Shown: positions 11,382 through 23,170 of the stretch, piece by piece | Layout of the letters: each line of letters opens with the position of its first letter | How positions within the stretch are numbered: position 1 is the stretch's first letter | DNA from: Ustulina deusta | Lineage: Eukaryota > Ascomycota > Sordariomycetes > Xylariales > Xylariaceae | Reading direction: 5' to 3' | DNA: 64,000 bases | Assembly: GCA_023159155.1 (NCBI GenBank) | Contig: JAJNNX010000036.1 | Coordinates: 186,001-250,000, forward strand | The notes under the pieces: generated by a model | The model's input: only the letters and a program-made list of their open reading frames with translations | What the model was told of the DNA's origin: nothing | The model's database searches: none | Made by a program: the position numbers and the translations under genes

Positions 11382-12831
11382 TCAATCCAATTCAACACTC
11401 GCTATCGCCTCAGTGATAAATCCTTCCTCGTCTGTTCGGGCGGTTGCTGCGTTCCGGTTTTGTTCTAATAGAGGATCAGCTAGCACGGGGCCGGCCTGCT
11501 TCTCTCCGTCCAGGCTCGCCCAATCCCTGTCGTCTTCGTCGCCACCTTCACTCCTACTCGCCTCGCTGTCTGTCTCAGGCGGCGTCTGTACCCCGCGCGC
11601 ACCCATATTCCGCTTCAACATGCACATCTCAACAGTAATCCCGGGCCCGAATGCGCACCCAACCACGTATTCCTTGACCCGCCCGTTGGGCGCGTAGGAA
11701 TCCATCTCTTTGCTACGTAAATGGTCGATGACGCTGAAGATAGTTGCCGAGCTCGAGTTTCCATGCTCTATGTACCGATGATAGCTGGCACGCATATGCT
11801 CCGCCGATAATTTCAGGGTCCGCTCGGCGTTCGTCAGAATCGTGAGGCCGCCCGGGTGCATCGCCCAGTCAAAATCAGCCGCCGTCCGATATGTCTCGGG
11901 CAAATGGTGCTCTATGCTGGCCATCAGATCTGCAAAGGCCGGCTCAAGAACTTGCTCGGTCAATTTTGGCACGCGCTGCGAAAGCACGACCTTCCAGCCT
12001 ACGGGATCGGCATCAAATCCTAGATCACCCTCCGTGTCGGGGATAATCCTGTGGTCCCAGCCTAGTAGCTCGTACACAGGTTCTGCGGTTGCCTCTCCAA
12101 CGCCGTTACTTAAAACCAGGGCGCTCGCACAGTCTGAGAAGAGACATGCTCCGATGCGTGTAGTCTGAGTCTTGTCTATGCTTTCCAATTCGCTACGTAC
12201 CAATGTCGTGCTTACTTCGAGCGCTACACACAAGATACGCGCCGCCCGGCCGCGGAGCCTGTGTCCGAGCGCAAGATTTGCCGCTGTGCGTAATGTAGCT
12301 AATCCGCCGGCACAGCCAACGCCGTGAAGAAGCACTTTCTCAACACTCGGCAGAAGACCTAGCTTCTTGGCGACATAGTGGTCAAATCCCGGGTTTGCGC
12401 TGTCAGTACAGGTGGTAGACACTACATGCGTGATCTGTGAGACATCAAGACGCGCTTCTGCCAGTGCTTTCCGTGCTGCATCCACTGCTAGCGGCACGCC
12501 ATCGCTCATAAACGTTGCGTGCAGGTCCGCTATAGACGGCGGAGCAGCATTGTTGACGAGCGGGTGCTCTGAGGTCCCGATTGAGGAACGAGTCTCAATT
12601 CCTGTAAATCGGTTAATGGAGAGGACCTTTTCCATGCTACAGGGGAATGGTGTGTTAGTCTGCGGGTTCGACTCCAACGGTGTCTCGAGCCAGAGCTTAC
12701 GCGGGTGATTCTGGGTGGAATTTGGCGGCCAGCTTCGCCACTTCGTCCGGCTTGAGCTTATTTGGCGGATATTGAGCCCCCAGTCCAATAATGGAGAGGC
12801 CTAGCTCTCCAAATACATTGTCGGCTGTCAT
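11382..12831 (-). CDS. Type III polyketide synthase (chalcone synthase-like)
   Basis: Two exons, 12831-12701 and 12636-11382, with a 64-nt intron (GTAAGC...CTGTAG); 461 residues. The first exon restores the conserved start (GLSIIGLGAQYPP) in place of a long but unnatural in-frame extension. The catalytic triad is visible: Cys152 in GVGCAGG, His304 in DWAMHPGG and Asn337 in EHGNSSSATI. The GFGPG loop appears as AFGPGITVE. Type III PKSs are homodimers that condense acyl-CoA starters with malonyl-CoA to pyrones, resorcinols or resorcylic acids. About 75 acidic, Ser- and Glu-rich residues follow the usual end of the fold; a C-terminal extension of this kind occurs in some fungal members. The small membrane protein at 14515 may or may not be functionally linked. 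Confidence 0.93.
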
Positions 12832-14514
12832 GGCGTAGACGGTGTGGTAGCGACTCGAATTGTAATGCTATGTCTTGTGACAGCCACAAGCTTTGCCAAC
12901 AATGGAAAAGTTACTGACGACGTCGCTTGCTTTTGTCCAAGAAATCTCGCGTCTTGTCGTTGGGAGACAATATAAGCCGTTTCAGACGAGAGCTCAGGGG
13001 GGGCTAGGATTTGGTGCTGAATAGAAACAAAGTTTGACCGGGATATCTCAGGCAGGATAAGAAGGTAGATCCAGCAGGATGGATGCTTGACTAGTCTGTT
13101 GAAACAGCGGCTGTAGGATGCGCAGTCATCAATGTCGTCGAGGTAAAGGGCAGAGGCAACGTCGTGTTACCTGGAAGCGGTGTGACAGCAGAGCCCAGAT
13201 AAGCATTTTGACCTAGCTAGCCGAGATATCTCCCTAGCTTAAGTAGTTTAGATGGTGTAGATGCACTAAAGGGCCTGCGAGCGAAATATCAAGTCGATGA
13301 CGACTCGACCTGCATGCTTGTGCTTGAGCCTGCGTGAGATGCAGGCTCTCGCTTGACTTCTCGGCAGGTACCGTGCCACGACAACAGTTCACATTGCCAG
13401 AATAGGGAAACGTTGGTTGCAGCGCCACGGCACAAGCTAGTGTAGTGTCAGTCTACAGCGAGCTATCCAAGCCACGCGTTTCACGACGGTTGCGAGCCGG
13501 CTTCAGTCACCAAGCTCGCGACAGGGGTTCGGTTGGAGGCCGCACGGTAATGTGCGCCCGGGTATCAGCGCCTGAAACAGAACAGAGCATGTGTAGAGCC
13601 TGTGCGACGGAATCCGCAGCCAGGCCTCGGAACTATCGGCCATGGTAGCAGAAGGGGATGGTGACGAGGTTTGTTGAGGGTCATCTACCTATCTAGACTC
13701 TAGATAGTCAACATATTACTAAAATGGGAATGAGGTTCCAGCTCCTTATCCACCCCAGAAGGAGGCAATACCTAGTAGCGCATCTAGCGCATCGCCCACT
13801 GTAGCTTAGGTACCGACATATAGATAAGGCGCCTAAATCCCTTACCTAATGAGGGACCGTGATACAGTACCTCGCATAGTGGAGTGGTGGCCCGGCCTCT
13901 ACCTCTAATGCCAACGTTTCAGGCCTAAAACTACCCTCCAGCGCCAGCTTAGAACCTGCTGGTTGTCAACCAATGTCGGCTTGGTTTCCATATTCTAGGG
14001 CACCTCTTTGCTCTACCACGACTTCACTGTTCTGTTATACGGCCTTCGACCCTGATCGGAATTCCATTTTGTTGAGACCTTGGACCTCAAGTTACCATCC
14101 TACTATATTACAATACTTCATCTAGATATATCAGCTAAGGAGAGGAAAATATACTCTCACCAGCACACTCAATGCAATCCATATCATCAAAAAGGACTGC
14201 AAGACTGCACCTATAACCTCCAAAGCCCGACTTTCCGGTAAATTTCCTCTAGATACTGTCCAACCTCACCGGTTTATCAGCGCATATCAGATCGAAATTT
14301 GGGATGCATTCTCACTTTGGAAAACAAATAACTCCCTCTGTTCGCCTAGCCTGAATATCGACATTTAGGGAAGAGAAATCGTATATTCAAATGCCTTCGA
14401 CTGTAATTAAGCTCGTGGTCGCCCACTTCTCGTCTTCATAAAGCTTTATATTCACACCTATATCACAGGCACCCGGCGAGAAACCTCCCGGGCCGAGGCG
14501 ACATTCGGACAACA
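12832..14514. other. Shared intergenic region upstream of the type III PKS and the membrane protein
   Basis: About 1.7 kb without a convincing gene. A TATA-like TTATATTG on the minus strand (about 12967-12974) lies about 140 bases before the PKS start. Near 13680-13830 there are many TACCTA/TAGATA words. Confidence 0.4.
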
Positions 14515-14907
14515 ATGCGTCTAGAAGAGTTAGCTTTCCTCATGCACGCCGCCGTGGAGACAGCCGCGGGGGTCTCATTCATTGCTCACCCCGAGGGACA
14601 ACTTCCCGGCTGTACGCCCGCTGCTAAACTCATTCTAAGGCAGTATGGAGGGCTCTTGTTAGCCTCAAGCATGGTCTGCTTAATTATCATCGCCAGCCCG
14701 GGTTGCAGTGCTACTACGACGCGGCTGGTGGCTGCTGCGCTGGGGTCATATCATGCGTGGCCTTGCTATCGAGCATTTACTCGCATTCGAAGCGAAACAC
14801 GGCATAGACTCAGGGAAAAGTCGGTGCTTGGCGGTCCGCTCGTACACCTGCTGGTCCATTTGGTCTGCTTGGGCCTATTTTTGTGCGCTGCGATTGCGGA
14901 TGCATGA
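14515..14907 (+). CDS. Small multi-pass membrane protein, function unknown
   Basis: A single-exon reading frame of 130 residues with a good start context (ACAACAATG). Four hydrophobic stretches are visible, roughly residues 5-23, 44-65, 66-84 and 106-128, the last ending CLGLFLCAAIADA. A basic loop (RAFTRIRSETRHRLREKS) sits before the last helix. I do not recognise a named family. The helix pattern and size recall small fungal proteins found beside metabolic genes, but no function follows. It starts about 1.7 kb from the divergent type III PKS. Confidence 0.6.
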   Translation: MRLEELAFLMHAAVETAAGVSFIAHPEGQLPGCTPAAKLILRQYGGLLLASSMVCLIIIASPGCSATTTRLVAAALGSYHAWPCYRAFTRIRSETRHRLREKSVLGGPLVHLLVHLVCLGLFLCAAIADA

Positions 14908-15809
14908 CCGGCTCAAGAGGCTGTGCTTGAGTCTCCCCACCTTTCAATACCTGAAGGGTAAAAAAGCACTGGAAACCTAGCAACCAAAAGGAGAAGGAAA
15001 AACCACATAGTTCGTCACAACTCATTTCTGAGCATTTGAAAATGCCTTTAACTGCATCTATTCTGGGATGCGTCCTGGGACAAGGAAGCGGCGCAAAAAT
15101 TGAACGAGCTTGGGGTGTCCTACCCCGTAGACTTGATAAAAAGCTGCGACAAAAAGAGAGGGCGAAGTTACTTCCTTTGCGCGGCTAGTAGTCCCTCGCA
15201 CTAAACGAAAAGAAGCGAAACGCGGACAAGCGTCATCTAAAAACTATTAGGATTCTTCAGAAGAGACTGGTACAACACTGGCTCTCTCTGCACTGTCCCT
15301 TAGTCATGGTGAGAGGCACACACGCGAAGGCAATCATATCGGTTGTCATATGCTTAGTCTAAGCAACGGGCGGGGTCAAATCCCGAGTTACGGCCCTCTC
15401 CCAAGTCAGACTCACTGATGCTCGCAACAAACTGATCAATCGATAACGACAAGTTTCTTGAGCAAGAGCGCTTCCTGTCGCCGGGTGCTGGAAATAGAAC
15501 AACAGGTATTTCTTTTCCTGGCTTTTGCAACTACCAGACACGACAAGAGATTAGACGGTATGCCAATTTGGCTACAGAATGCTGCAAGCCTTAGGGGCTA
15601 ATACATATTGTTGATTCCTCGTCGCTACTCGTAGCTTAGCTAGACAACTTCTTATACAGCACAAAACTTCGCACCTGCAAATCGAGCCCGGTTTATCATA
15701 ACGATCAGTCTGAATTTGCATTGAATGGGAAATGTCTTGTAAAGTAATACACGAAGACAAATTCCTGATTGTAACTGTCCCAGAGTTCCTGCCCTTTCGA
15801 CTCATCCGC
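14908..15809. other. Intergenic, no gene seen
   Basis: About 0.9 kb between the convergent membrane-protein and orphan genes. Only short unsupported frames are present. Confidence 0.5.
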
Positions 15810-16724
15810 TTACACTCGGTATTCAAGGTGCTTCCAGACGCGAGTAACGGTTACTGGGCCTGTTCTCTTTCCCAAATGCTTGAAGACATTTGAGCGCCGC
15901 ACGAAAAAAGCCCAAAGCTTGTCGTCGAACAATAAGACCTGCCCAAAATCTTGGCTGGGTATTAGCACGTTAGCGATGCCAATATGTTGTCCCTCGCTCA
16001 TTACCAGACTGCCAGAATCGATCATATCGAGTTGATCTGATCCGTTGAACCTTGTGAGCCAACCTTCGTGAAGATTGTAGTGTTCGAAGCTCGCCTGGTA
16101 TTCATTTCCTGGTAGGTAGCTTAGGTCGATAAAGTACCCCGAAAGCAGCGCCTGCGCCTCGTTCGGTGGACCCTGGAGAGGCAAAAGTTTCACAGCTTCA
16201 CCCGAGCGCGGCCCGGGCCTGCTCGCTAACCAGTTGTTATTGAGAGGTATCGAACACTCTGAGCAATCTCGGTCTCGACAAGCTCGGAAGGTATCAGCTA
16301 CCTCAATAACCAGAAAACTCGATTCTGCAGCTTGGTAAACCACCCGACCGAGTCGCACACATTCCGTAAGATTGTGCCCGGGCCGGCGCGACACCGTATC
16401 ATCCCAGATCTCTCCATTCCTAGTCCCATCAACTGAGCTAGCTGCGAGTTCCGGGACCGAGGATATCACGTATAATTTTCCTCCTATGTCGAGAACGCAG
16501 CTTGCAGTACACAGTGGAGCGTTCGTAGTAGGGGTGATCGGTTTGCCTATGCTTGTACAAATTCGGCGAGGGAAACATACGCGTGGCTGTAAATGGACAT
16601 TTTGCTCTGCTTCGGTGACAACAATCCAAGCCGATAGGACCGGAACATAATCTCTATCAACGTAGACATTAGGTTTTGATGGGTGCGGTGTGCAACTGCC
16701 CGACGCAATATTGGCTTTGGGCAT
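15810..16724 (-). CDS. Orphan protein with a DSGS motif
   Basis: An uninterrupted reading frame of 304 residues from a true ATG. I do not recognise the family. Two local patterns resemble fungal proteins with a degenerate trypsin-like fold. A mid-N-terminal strand pair reads CVLDIGGKLYVISS, where such proteins have a strand leading to the catalytic His (here absent). A later IDSGSLVMSEGQHIG stands where the nucleophile Ser of a GDSGS motif would lie. Nine Cys are spread through the chain and there is no clear signal peptide. A pseudoprotease is possible but only a guess. Confidence 0.5.
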   Translation of the reverse strand: MPKANIASGSCTPHPSKPNVYVDRDYVPVLSAWIVVTEAEQNVHLQPRVCFPRRICTSIGKPITPTTNAPLCTASCVLDIGGKLYVISSVPELAASSVDGTRNGEIWDDTVSRRPGHNLTECVRLGRVVYQAAESSFLVIEVADTFRACRDRDCSECSIPLNNNWLASRPGPRSGEAVKLLPLQGPPNEAQALLSGYFIDLSYLPGNEYQASFEHYNLHEGWLTRFNGSDQLDMIDSGSLVMSEGQHIGIANVLIPSQDFGQVLLFDDKLWAFFVRRSNVFKHLGKRTGPVTVTRVWKHLEYRV

Positions 16725-19297
16725 AGTGGTTGCTCTTGGTGTGGCGTGGGTACAATTTATGGTGGTGTAGGGAGGTTAGAGTAAGCTGTGGAAACAACCG
16801 ATGGGAGAATCGAAACATGCAGTGCCATTGATTTTATATTCCCGAGTTTCGCATGGCCGAGGACAGTTGGTTGTACACCTGGACTCACGACCTGGGCAGA
16901 CGCGTGTATTTTCCCCTTGCTTCACACGTCCCAGGTTCCGAGCAAATGCGCCACCAAGTTTCGCGTGTTGTGATACCTTGAAAACATTCACACCAGCTTG
17001 TCACCTAACGCGGTATTAGCTAGAAGCCGGGACATTCAACCTGTGCCATAGGTATGTCTATCAATTCTCATTGGAGTGGCGTGCGTGGGATATGTTGAAT
17101 ATGGCTGAGGCTGGGAGGGTTATTGGTGCAGTCCTGTATAGCCACATATGGTCATGTTACAAGTCTAACAATAGGAATCAAGTCTGGGTAGGCGTCAGGG
17201 ACAATGAAGCAGTTTGTACATAGTTTCGTGACAGTCAGCATGGAGGCTGTAACCGTTGCGCAACAGGATTCATACCCCGTTTGCCAAGGTTGACTGCTTC
17301 CTGATAGTAAGGACTCTCGCACTATCTTACGACCTTTTGTGCACTTATCCATGCACTCAATCAGCTACTTGTATCGAGGTGTATGATTAGCCCTATTTCT
17401 ATGTGTATGAGCGAAGTTGAACCCCCTTACAGTTACGTGGAACACTTCGCCCACTTCAACACGTACATTTGCGGCATCTCTAACGTTATTAGGGCGACTA
17501 AACGAGACAAGAAACCGCCCAGCTGACGTGTTTTAGGATGCTTCGTGTAACAGTAAACGTCATTGATATGATTTGCCCAAGTAACCTGCGCCTAACATCA
17601 TGTATATTAGACCCTTTCATTGATTGGATAAACATACGCACTGGAAGGGGCAGAATTCTGAAGAAAACACGTGTAACTTGACTAGATATCGGGCCGCAAC
17701 CGTGCAGCTAGCGAGTGACATGATTTACAAATCCCTTCCGACAGAAATGTCTAGCAACTGTGTATGAAACGTTAGCCCTTAACTACCTACTCATTGGGTG
17801 AAAACACGCTGAGTTGAAGTAAGGTTTCTTGGCATTGAAATCATTGGGCTACAGATTTATTTGTCTCGAAGCAGGTAAGGGGGTGCACTGTTACTGTATT
17901 ATCAAGTATATTACAATATTCGTCGAAGCGTAGCTTGCTGTCGCGTACGTACTATGATTACATACATCTTGACCACTGGACATAGCACAACATATTGAAC
18001 AAACAAACCACTACCTGGAGTGTAAGCACAGGCTGGAAACGAATACCTCGCACAGGGGGAATAGCTGTACTATCACAAATAATCAAATATTCAGAAACAT
18101 GGAAAAGGATAGGGGGCCACATCAAAGGCTGTACCGCTCCAAATAACATCCCCTATATAAGCATAACAACGACGACAACTATAAGAACTAATACAAAGTA
18201 GTATTCAAGAATAATCTAAGTTTAGTCGATTCTGTTGAAGCTTCACTGCCAATGCGGAGATCTAGTAGTTTCTTTCTTCGATTCCGATCAAGTTGCTGAC
18301 ATCCTTTCCCGCTCTTTTCGCAGCTCTAATCTGGAGTCAAAGCCTGCTTCAAAGCGGTGCTTAGGATATCCCATCCCATCCCTCGCAGATCAATGGAGCT
18401 TCAGCCGCCTAATCAAGTCTTCGTTAATATAGGGTGCTCTGTTATGTCCGTTCGAGGGTAGCTCATGCACGAAAAGACCCGGCATCCCCATACAGTATTC
18501 GCCTCCAACTGCTTGTCATCCCGATGGCGCCACCGGCTCGCATCCCAAAAGGTAGGCATCTATCCTAAATCCTTATTATACTCGTTTTGAACCAGGACCA
18601 CGGTAAACAAATAATACGTCCCGGTTTATCCAAAAACAAAGCATCGCATGTTATAGAAGCAAGGGTGTCCGGTTTATTCCTTGCCAATCTAGAGCGTAAC
18701 ATTTTCGATAATGAGGACAACAACAGCCAGCAGTCTGAATATCAACTGGCCAGATGGTGGGAAACTGCATAGGTAAAAAGGTATTAGTTGGCTGCCTGCG
18801 GTCGGTTGCGGTATCTTAGAACTCAATTGCTGTCGCTAATCCTTACTTTAACCTCTTCTCTTTTCTCTGGGTTATGTTTAGTTGCGAGCTTCAGGGCTGG
18901 GTAGGCTTATTGCTGCTTTTGGCTGAAGAGAATTTCTGATTGGTGCAACCATCGCGTCTGTCTCGGCATATTTCCCCGGTTGCATTAACTACCTATGCTC
19001 CAAGACATGCTAACGATGATCATGCGCTCCGTCGATCAATCCAAGTCTCTGGAAGAACCTATTGTGAATCGATTTCGCAAGGGCTAATTACCATATATAG
19101 AATCTGCCGAACCCTCTCTATATGGAGGGACCGAGCTGGACGGCTTTAGTTATTTACAGGGCCTTAGACACGGCATATACTGCGCGGGATCTCCAGGCTT
19201 GAAGGACTGCTGTTCTACATATTTTCTTCACACTCTGTTCAACTCCGGTGATCAGGCGCTTCAATGCCTTGGATGAACAAATTCTAAGGAGGAAAAA
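16725..19297. other. Long intergenic stretch
   Basis: About 2.6 kb of AT-rich DNA with no supported gene. A minus-strand frame near 16776-16991 is Cys-rich (six Cys in 36 residues) but starts at a non-ATG codon. Confidence 0.45.
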
Positions 19298-19397
19298 GCC
19301 CTCTTGGCTAAGTGGTATAGCGTGTCACAGTATTCTGAGGCAATTCCTCGTGCTAATGCCATGACAAGATCAGGGATATCGATTCCGCTAGTGGGCA
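19298..19397 (+). other. Degenerate tRNA-like sequence (tRNA-Thr-like?)
   Basis: GCCCTCT at 19298 pairs six of seven with AGTGGGC at 19390-19396, and the D-arm is tRNA-like (GGCTAAGTGGTATAGC). A TGTCA/TGACA pair encloses a 34-nt loop, which would demand an intron. The T-arm (GGGATATCGATTCCGCT) has a normal-looking loop but its stem pairs poorly. The 5' half recalls tRNA-Thr. It ends 14 bases before the intact tRNA-Glu. A pseudogene is more likely than a working tRNA. Confidence 0.4.
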
Positions 19398-19411
19398 GGT
19401 TTGCATTACCA

Positions 19412-19490
19412 TCCGAATTGGTGTAGTGGCTAACATTTGACGCTCTCATGAAGTGCCGTCAAGCCCGGGGTTCGATTCCCCGATTCGGAG
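19412..19490 (+). tRNA. tRNA-Glu (CTC) with a 7-nt intron
   Basis: The acceptor stem TCCGAAT/ATTCGGA, D-arm GTGT...ACAT, anticodon stem TGACG/CGTCA and T-arm CGGGG-TTCGATT-CCCCG all pair, with G as discriminator. The anticodon loop is 14 nt instead of 7. Reading CT-CTC-A before the insertion gives anticodon CTC (Glu) and a 7-nt intron TGAAGTG at the canonical 37/38 site. A T5 run at 19506-19510 can end Pol III transcription. Confidence 0.88.
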
Positions 19491-20326
19491 ATTCGTGCAA
19501 CTTCTTTTTACTATTTGTTTCTCTTTTCTTTTCTTTTTCCCCTCCCCTTCTGCCCCTGAGATATCCCTGGCGGTTGGCGCATCTTAGACTAGTCGAGCCC
19601 TAGTTCTAAAACTGGACGGAACACTGGCCAACCAACCAACGCTGTACTTACCTGCCTATTTTAAGGAATAACTATACATTTTCCTATCTTGCCTCCCTTT
19701 ACAGAGGATAGATAGTATACTCCTCCCCATAACTCGATAATAGGATATCATTTTCTGAGAGCCTATAAGGTCTATTTATGCTACTAGTATTCTGTTCAAA
19801 GGCCTGATGTTTATGAGCGCTGCTCCAACATCCTTGTATTGATACTACTCCCATCAACGGCTCATAAACGGTATTTAGCTCAGGATACCGAAGCTGCGTC
19901 GCGATTAAGGGTTGCACAAAACTAACAAGGTGGATATCACTAGAGTTCAGAGTAAACCAGAGAGCGAAGAGGTGCAAAGATTGACAAGATGTATAGGCTA
20001 CCTCTCCTAATTTTATGTAGAAATCACTTCCGCTGTTATCTCCTCACCTCCGAGCGAGATCCCCACAACAAATGCCCCCAACAAATTGCCCAAGAACGTG
20101 CCGTTGACGCTATTTTCGTACCAAGCTATGACACCGTTGTTCAGCATTGCTAGCAGCATATTCTCAAATCCTCCCCCCTATTTTGCTTCTCTGAGCCATT
20201 CTAGAATTCCTCCACCACAATTCCCAGCTCCTTTAGCGAAAGAAAAGAGAACTATCTTCGCACCGCCACGCCACGTCATTAGATGACACACACTCTCTCC
20301 CTTAGCGGCACTGTCCTTCAGTGTTC
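19491..20326. other. Intergenic, no gene seen
   Basis: Pyrimidine-rich just after the tRNA terminator (19500-19550). A minus frame at 19699-19977 of 92 codons looks random. Confidence 0.45.
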
Positions 20327-21010
20327 TCAAAGCTCGCAAAAGACTGCTTCGAGACGAATTTGTGCCAGACAGGAGCGCTTCGTGAGCATGTGCAAGGCGT
20401 CGCTCACAACACAGTGGTCAATTGCCTGCTTGTTTCCGGTAATGTTGGTGTTATCTCCGTAACTCAGCAGCTGGTCCAGCTTCATTGTTTTAAGCATTTT
20501 GGCCAGCATGCGCCAGTAGAAAATCTCAGGACGGGGTTGGCCATATATCGAATGTCCGGGGATGACTGTATCGTCCATGTGTACTCCCTGCGGCGAGTCT
20601 GGTTCGGCAGCCTCGAACATGATGGACCAAGTCGCGTTTTCTCCCGTGCAGACCTCGGCACACAGGCTCTTGATCATCGGGATGAACTCCGATGCGATCT
20701 CACATCGAGCAAAGAACGCATCGTGAAAGTCGTCTTTGGTGATCGGGAGCTGAATCCAGAATTCGTTCTTCGCGTAATATTCGGGGATGATCTCTCGACG
20801 CAGCAGCCTGTTGACGCGAGCCAGGGGTGGAGGGACCAGGCTGCAAGTAAAGCCGTGGAGAGGACTGGCACGTAGCCCTGTGACGCGTTTGATCACCGCG
20901 AACCCGTATACCATGAGGCGAAGCTCGGGTGGTAGGTCGAGAAAGTTCTGCTCCCTTCATTAGCATGCACACTGGGATGATAAGTTCTAATGAATGCTTA
21001 CTCTAGGCAT
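20327..21010 (-). CDS. Hypothetical protein with F-box/2EXR-like N-terminus
   Basis: Two exons: a 9-nt first exon (21010-21002, ATG CCT AGA) and 20947-20327, with a 54-nt intron GTAAGC...GCAG; 209 residues. The micro-exon joins to give MPRNFLDLPPELRLMVYGFA, the LPPELR-type opening common in fungal F-box-like and 2EXR proteins. The rest is not recognised. No signal peptide or membrane segment is evident. Confidence 0.65.
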
Positions 21011-23170
21011 ATTGGTAGCTGCTAGAATGAGGTGTGTGATCTTGGGGTTTGCCTCGAGGCTTGATTCTGTGCGACTATTGAAGATTGCTTGGTCTGAGGA
21101 TAAGGTTAGCTAACCTCGATGCGCACATATGGAGGAGCAATGGTTGAGATCATCCTCTGATGATATCTAACGGGTCTTGGGGGAATCTCGCTTACCGCTG
21201 GAGAGTGGATGTGTAAGATGTATCAACGATGCAGTGTGAGAAGGGCTGGTCTACCGTTTTCTGGGGAAAGCAGAAGTATGAGGCAGATGAGGTGAGGAAG
21301 AGAAGATGAGGAAAAGAGAATTGGGTCCCTCAGACTCTAGAATATATACAGTTGGTATGTGATGTTGGTTTCCAATTTCCTAGGTGACATGGTCATTGGG
21401 ATAAATGGCCATTTGTGCCAGACTTGGTGGAGGAGGCCATCAGAACCATTGTACAAAAGTCAGTTGCCTGGGTTGCCTGTATGCGGCTTCATATGTTTGA
21501 GTGAGTCATATCTCCATTGTGTACAGCGTTGTTCATACCTAATATACATTGTGTCGCTCATGTGACAGTTGAAAGTTGACCGTGGTCGTCAATGGGCACA
21601 TAGAGGACAACAGTCTTGATAAGCTACAGTGATATAATGAAGCATTGCGAGTGGGACATAGGAGTTCAAGTAGTTCTGCAAAGCCACTTGTGACTATACT
21701 GATCGACTCTTAGCCATGGAGTCTTCAGATATAACCTTTAGCGGAGGGCTAGTCAGTCATTCAGTTAGTCAACAGGGCAAGGAGTCAATCAGTCAGTCAT
21801 CGATAGTTTCTGCGCAGAATTTTATTGGGTTTTCTTTGCCAGCAGTAGAGCTTTCTCGCTACATTCGGCAATATGTATGGAAGTTGGATATGGTTAAACC
21901 TATCTCTATATATGTACAGGCCAGATTATTGATACGATGTCGTTGTGCTGGCCACCCTGCCCACTTTAGTACCAACTCGATACTGCAACGAGGACGTGTG
22001 GTAAAGTGGGCAATGCGAATAGGAGTCAAGTTCGCCCTTGCGCATAGAGATAATGCTATCAATGAAGATGTAGTCTGTATATAGTTTGAGGATAGTCACT
22101 GAGGGAGTCAAGAACCGTTGGGCAACAACAAGATTCATAACTCCAACATTTTTCAGGAAAAGGTGTCTTTGAATAGGGAGACTCATCTGTAGTAAGGGGG
22201 TTAGCTTTTAGGGTTCAATAGAGTGGCCAATTTGTCCCCGAACCCTCCATGTATCCAAGAGGTGCCTGTTGCTTATATATATATACACACAGAACCCTAT
22301 CCCCTCCGGCCATAACTCACGTATTCCGCTCAATCTACTTCAAGATACTTATATAGGGCTAAATGGCCTTATCGTCTCTTATCATTTTACGAGTAAAGTG
22401 GCAAGGTATATGATACAAGACAACGCTACAAGAAATGACAAAGGGGAAAACAATTGACCTGTAGCATGACATGAAATGAGCTGTTTGTGTACCTGCCAGT
22501 GTATCCCTTTAATTAATTATTCGTCTAGATACGTAAGGGAGAGTTTCGGGACCGCATCTATCCTAATAACATCTCAATGTGAATGTGATGGAACTACTTC
22601 AGACTCAATTGGGCTTAAAGCAGTGATAAACTTCATATATACAGATATATTTGCCCCGACATCTTATCTGAATGTTTGATCCTGGGATTATTGGGTATAA
22701 TGGGTGTGCTGCGGGTATATGTCGGTGCGCGAAGAGCCTAGAGCTTCACATTGATGACGTCCACAATACACGAAACACTCCCTTTGTTCTGCTAGCCACA
22801 TGGCAAATTAGTATGCGTAGGTCTTCCAGCGAAAGTTTATGAGCTAGAAAGCTTTGGCAATTACCTCGGTGTAGAAACCTTTATTGCAATAGCTAAATCT
22901 TATACCACGAGACTTTTAGACGCGGTTCTATTATGATTCCAGGAAATTCAGTCTTAACAATGCGTTATGACTAACGACGTTAAGTGTATCATCGAAAATA
23001 GTAGAGAATCAATATGTTGCTTTGGATAGCTAACTAATCCGGCTCCACGAGAAAAGCGTTGCCTGAACTGTTGGGACGTAAAAATTGGAGGCTATCCGTA
23101 TTAAACACTGGACGGAGACAAGTTCACATACAATCTACTTACTTCGAGGAAAGCTTTACGACTCGCTTTA
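21011..23170. other. Intergenic, no gene seen
   Basis: About 2.2 kb. A CAGTCAGT/AGTCAATC-type short repeat lies near 21750-21800; a TATATATATATA stretch is near 22275. Otherwise AT-rich with no supported frame. Confidence 0.45.

Noticed and set aside
12637..12788. Long 5' extension of the type III PKS frame
   Set aside because: It reads through a canonical intron (GTAAGC...CTGTAG). Splicing to the exon ending 12831 restores the conserved family start.
16776..17352. Cys-rich minus-strand frames that could be a small secreted effector
   Set aside because: Frames are separated by several stops, one has a non-ATG start, and there is no signal peptide.
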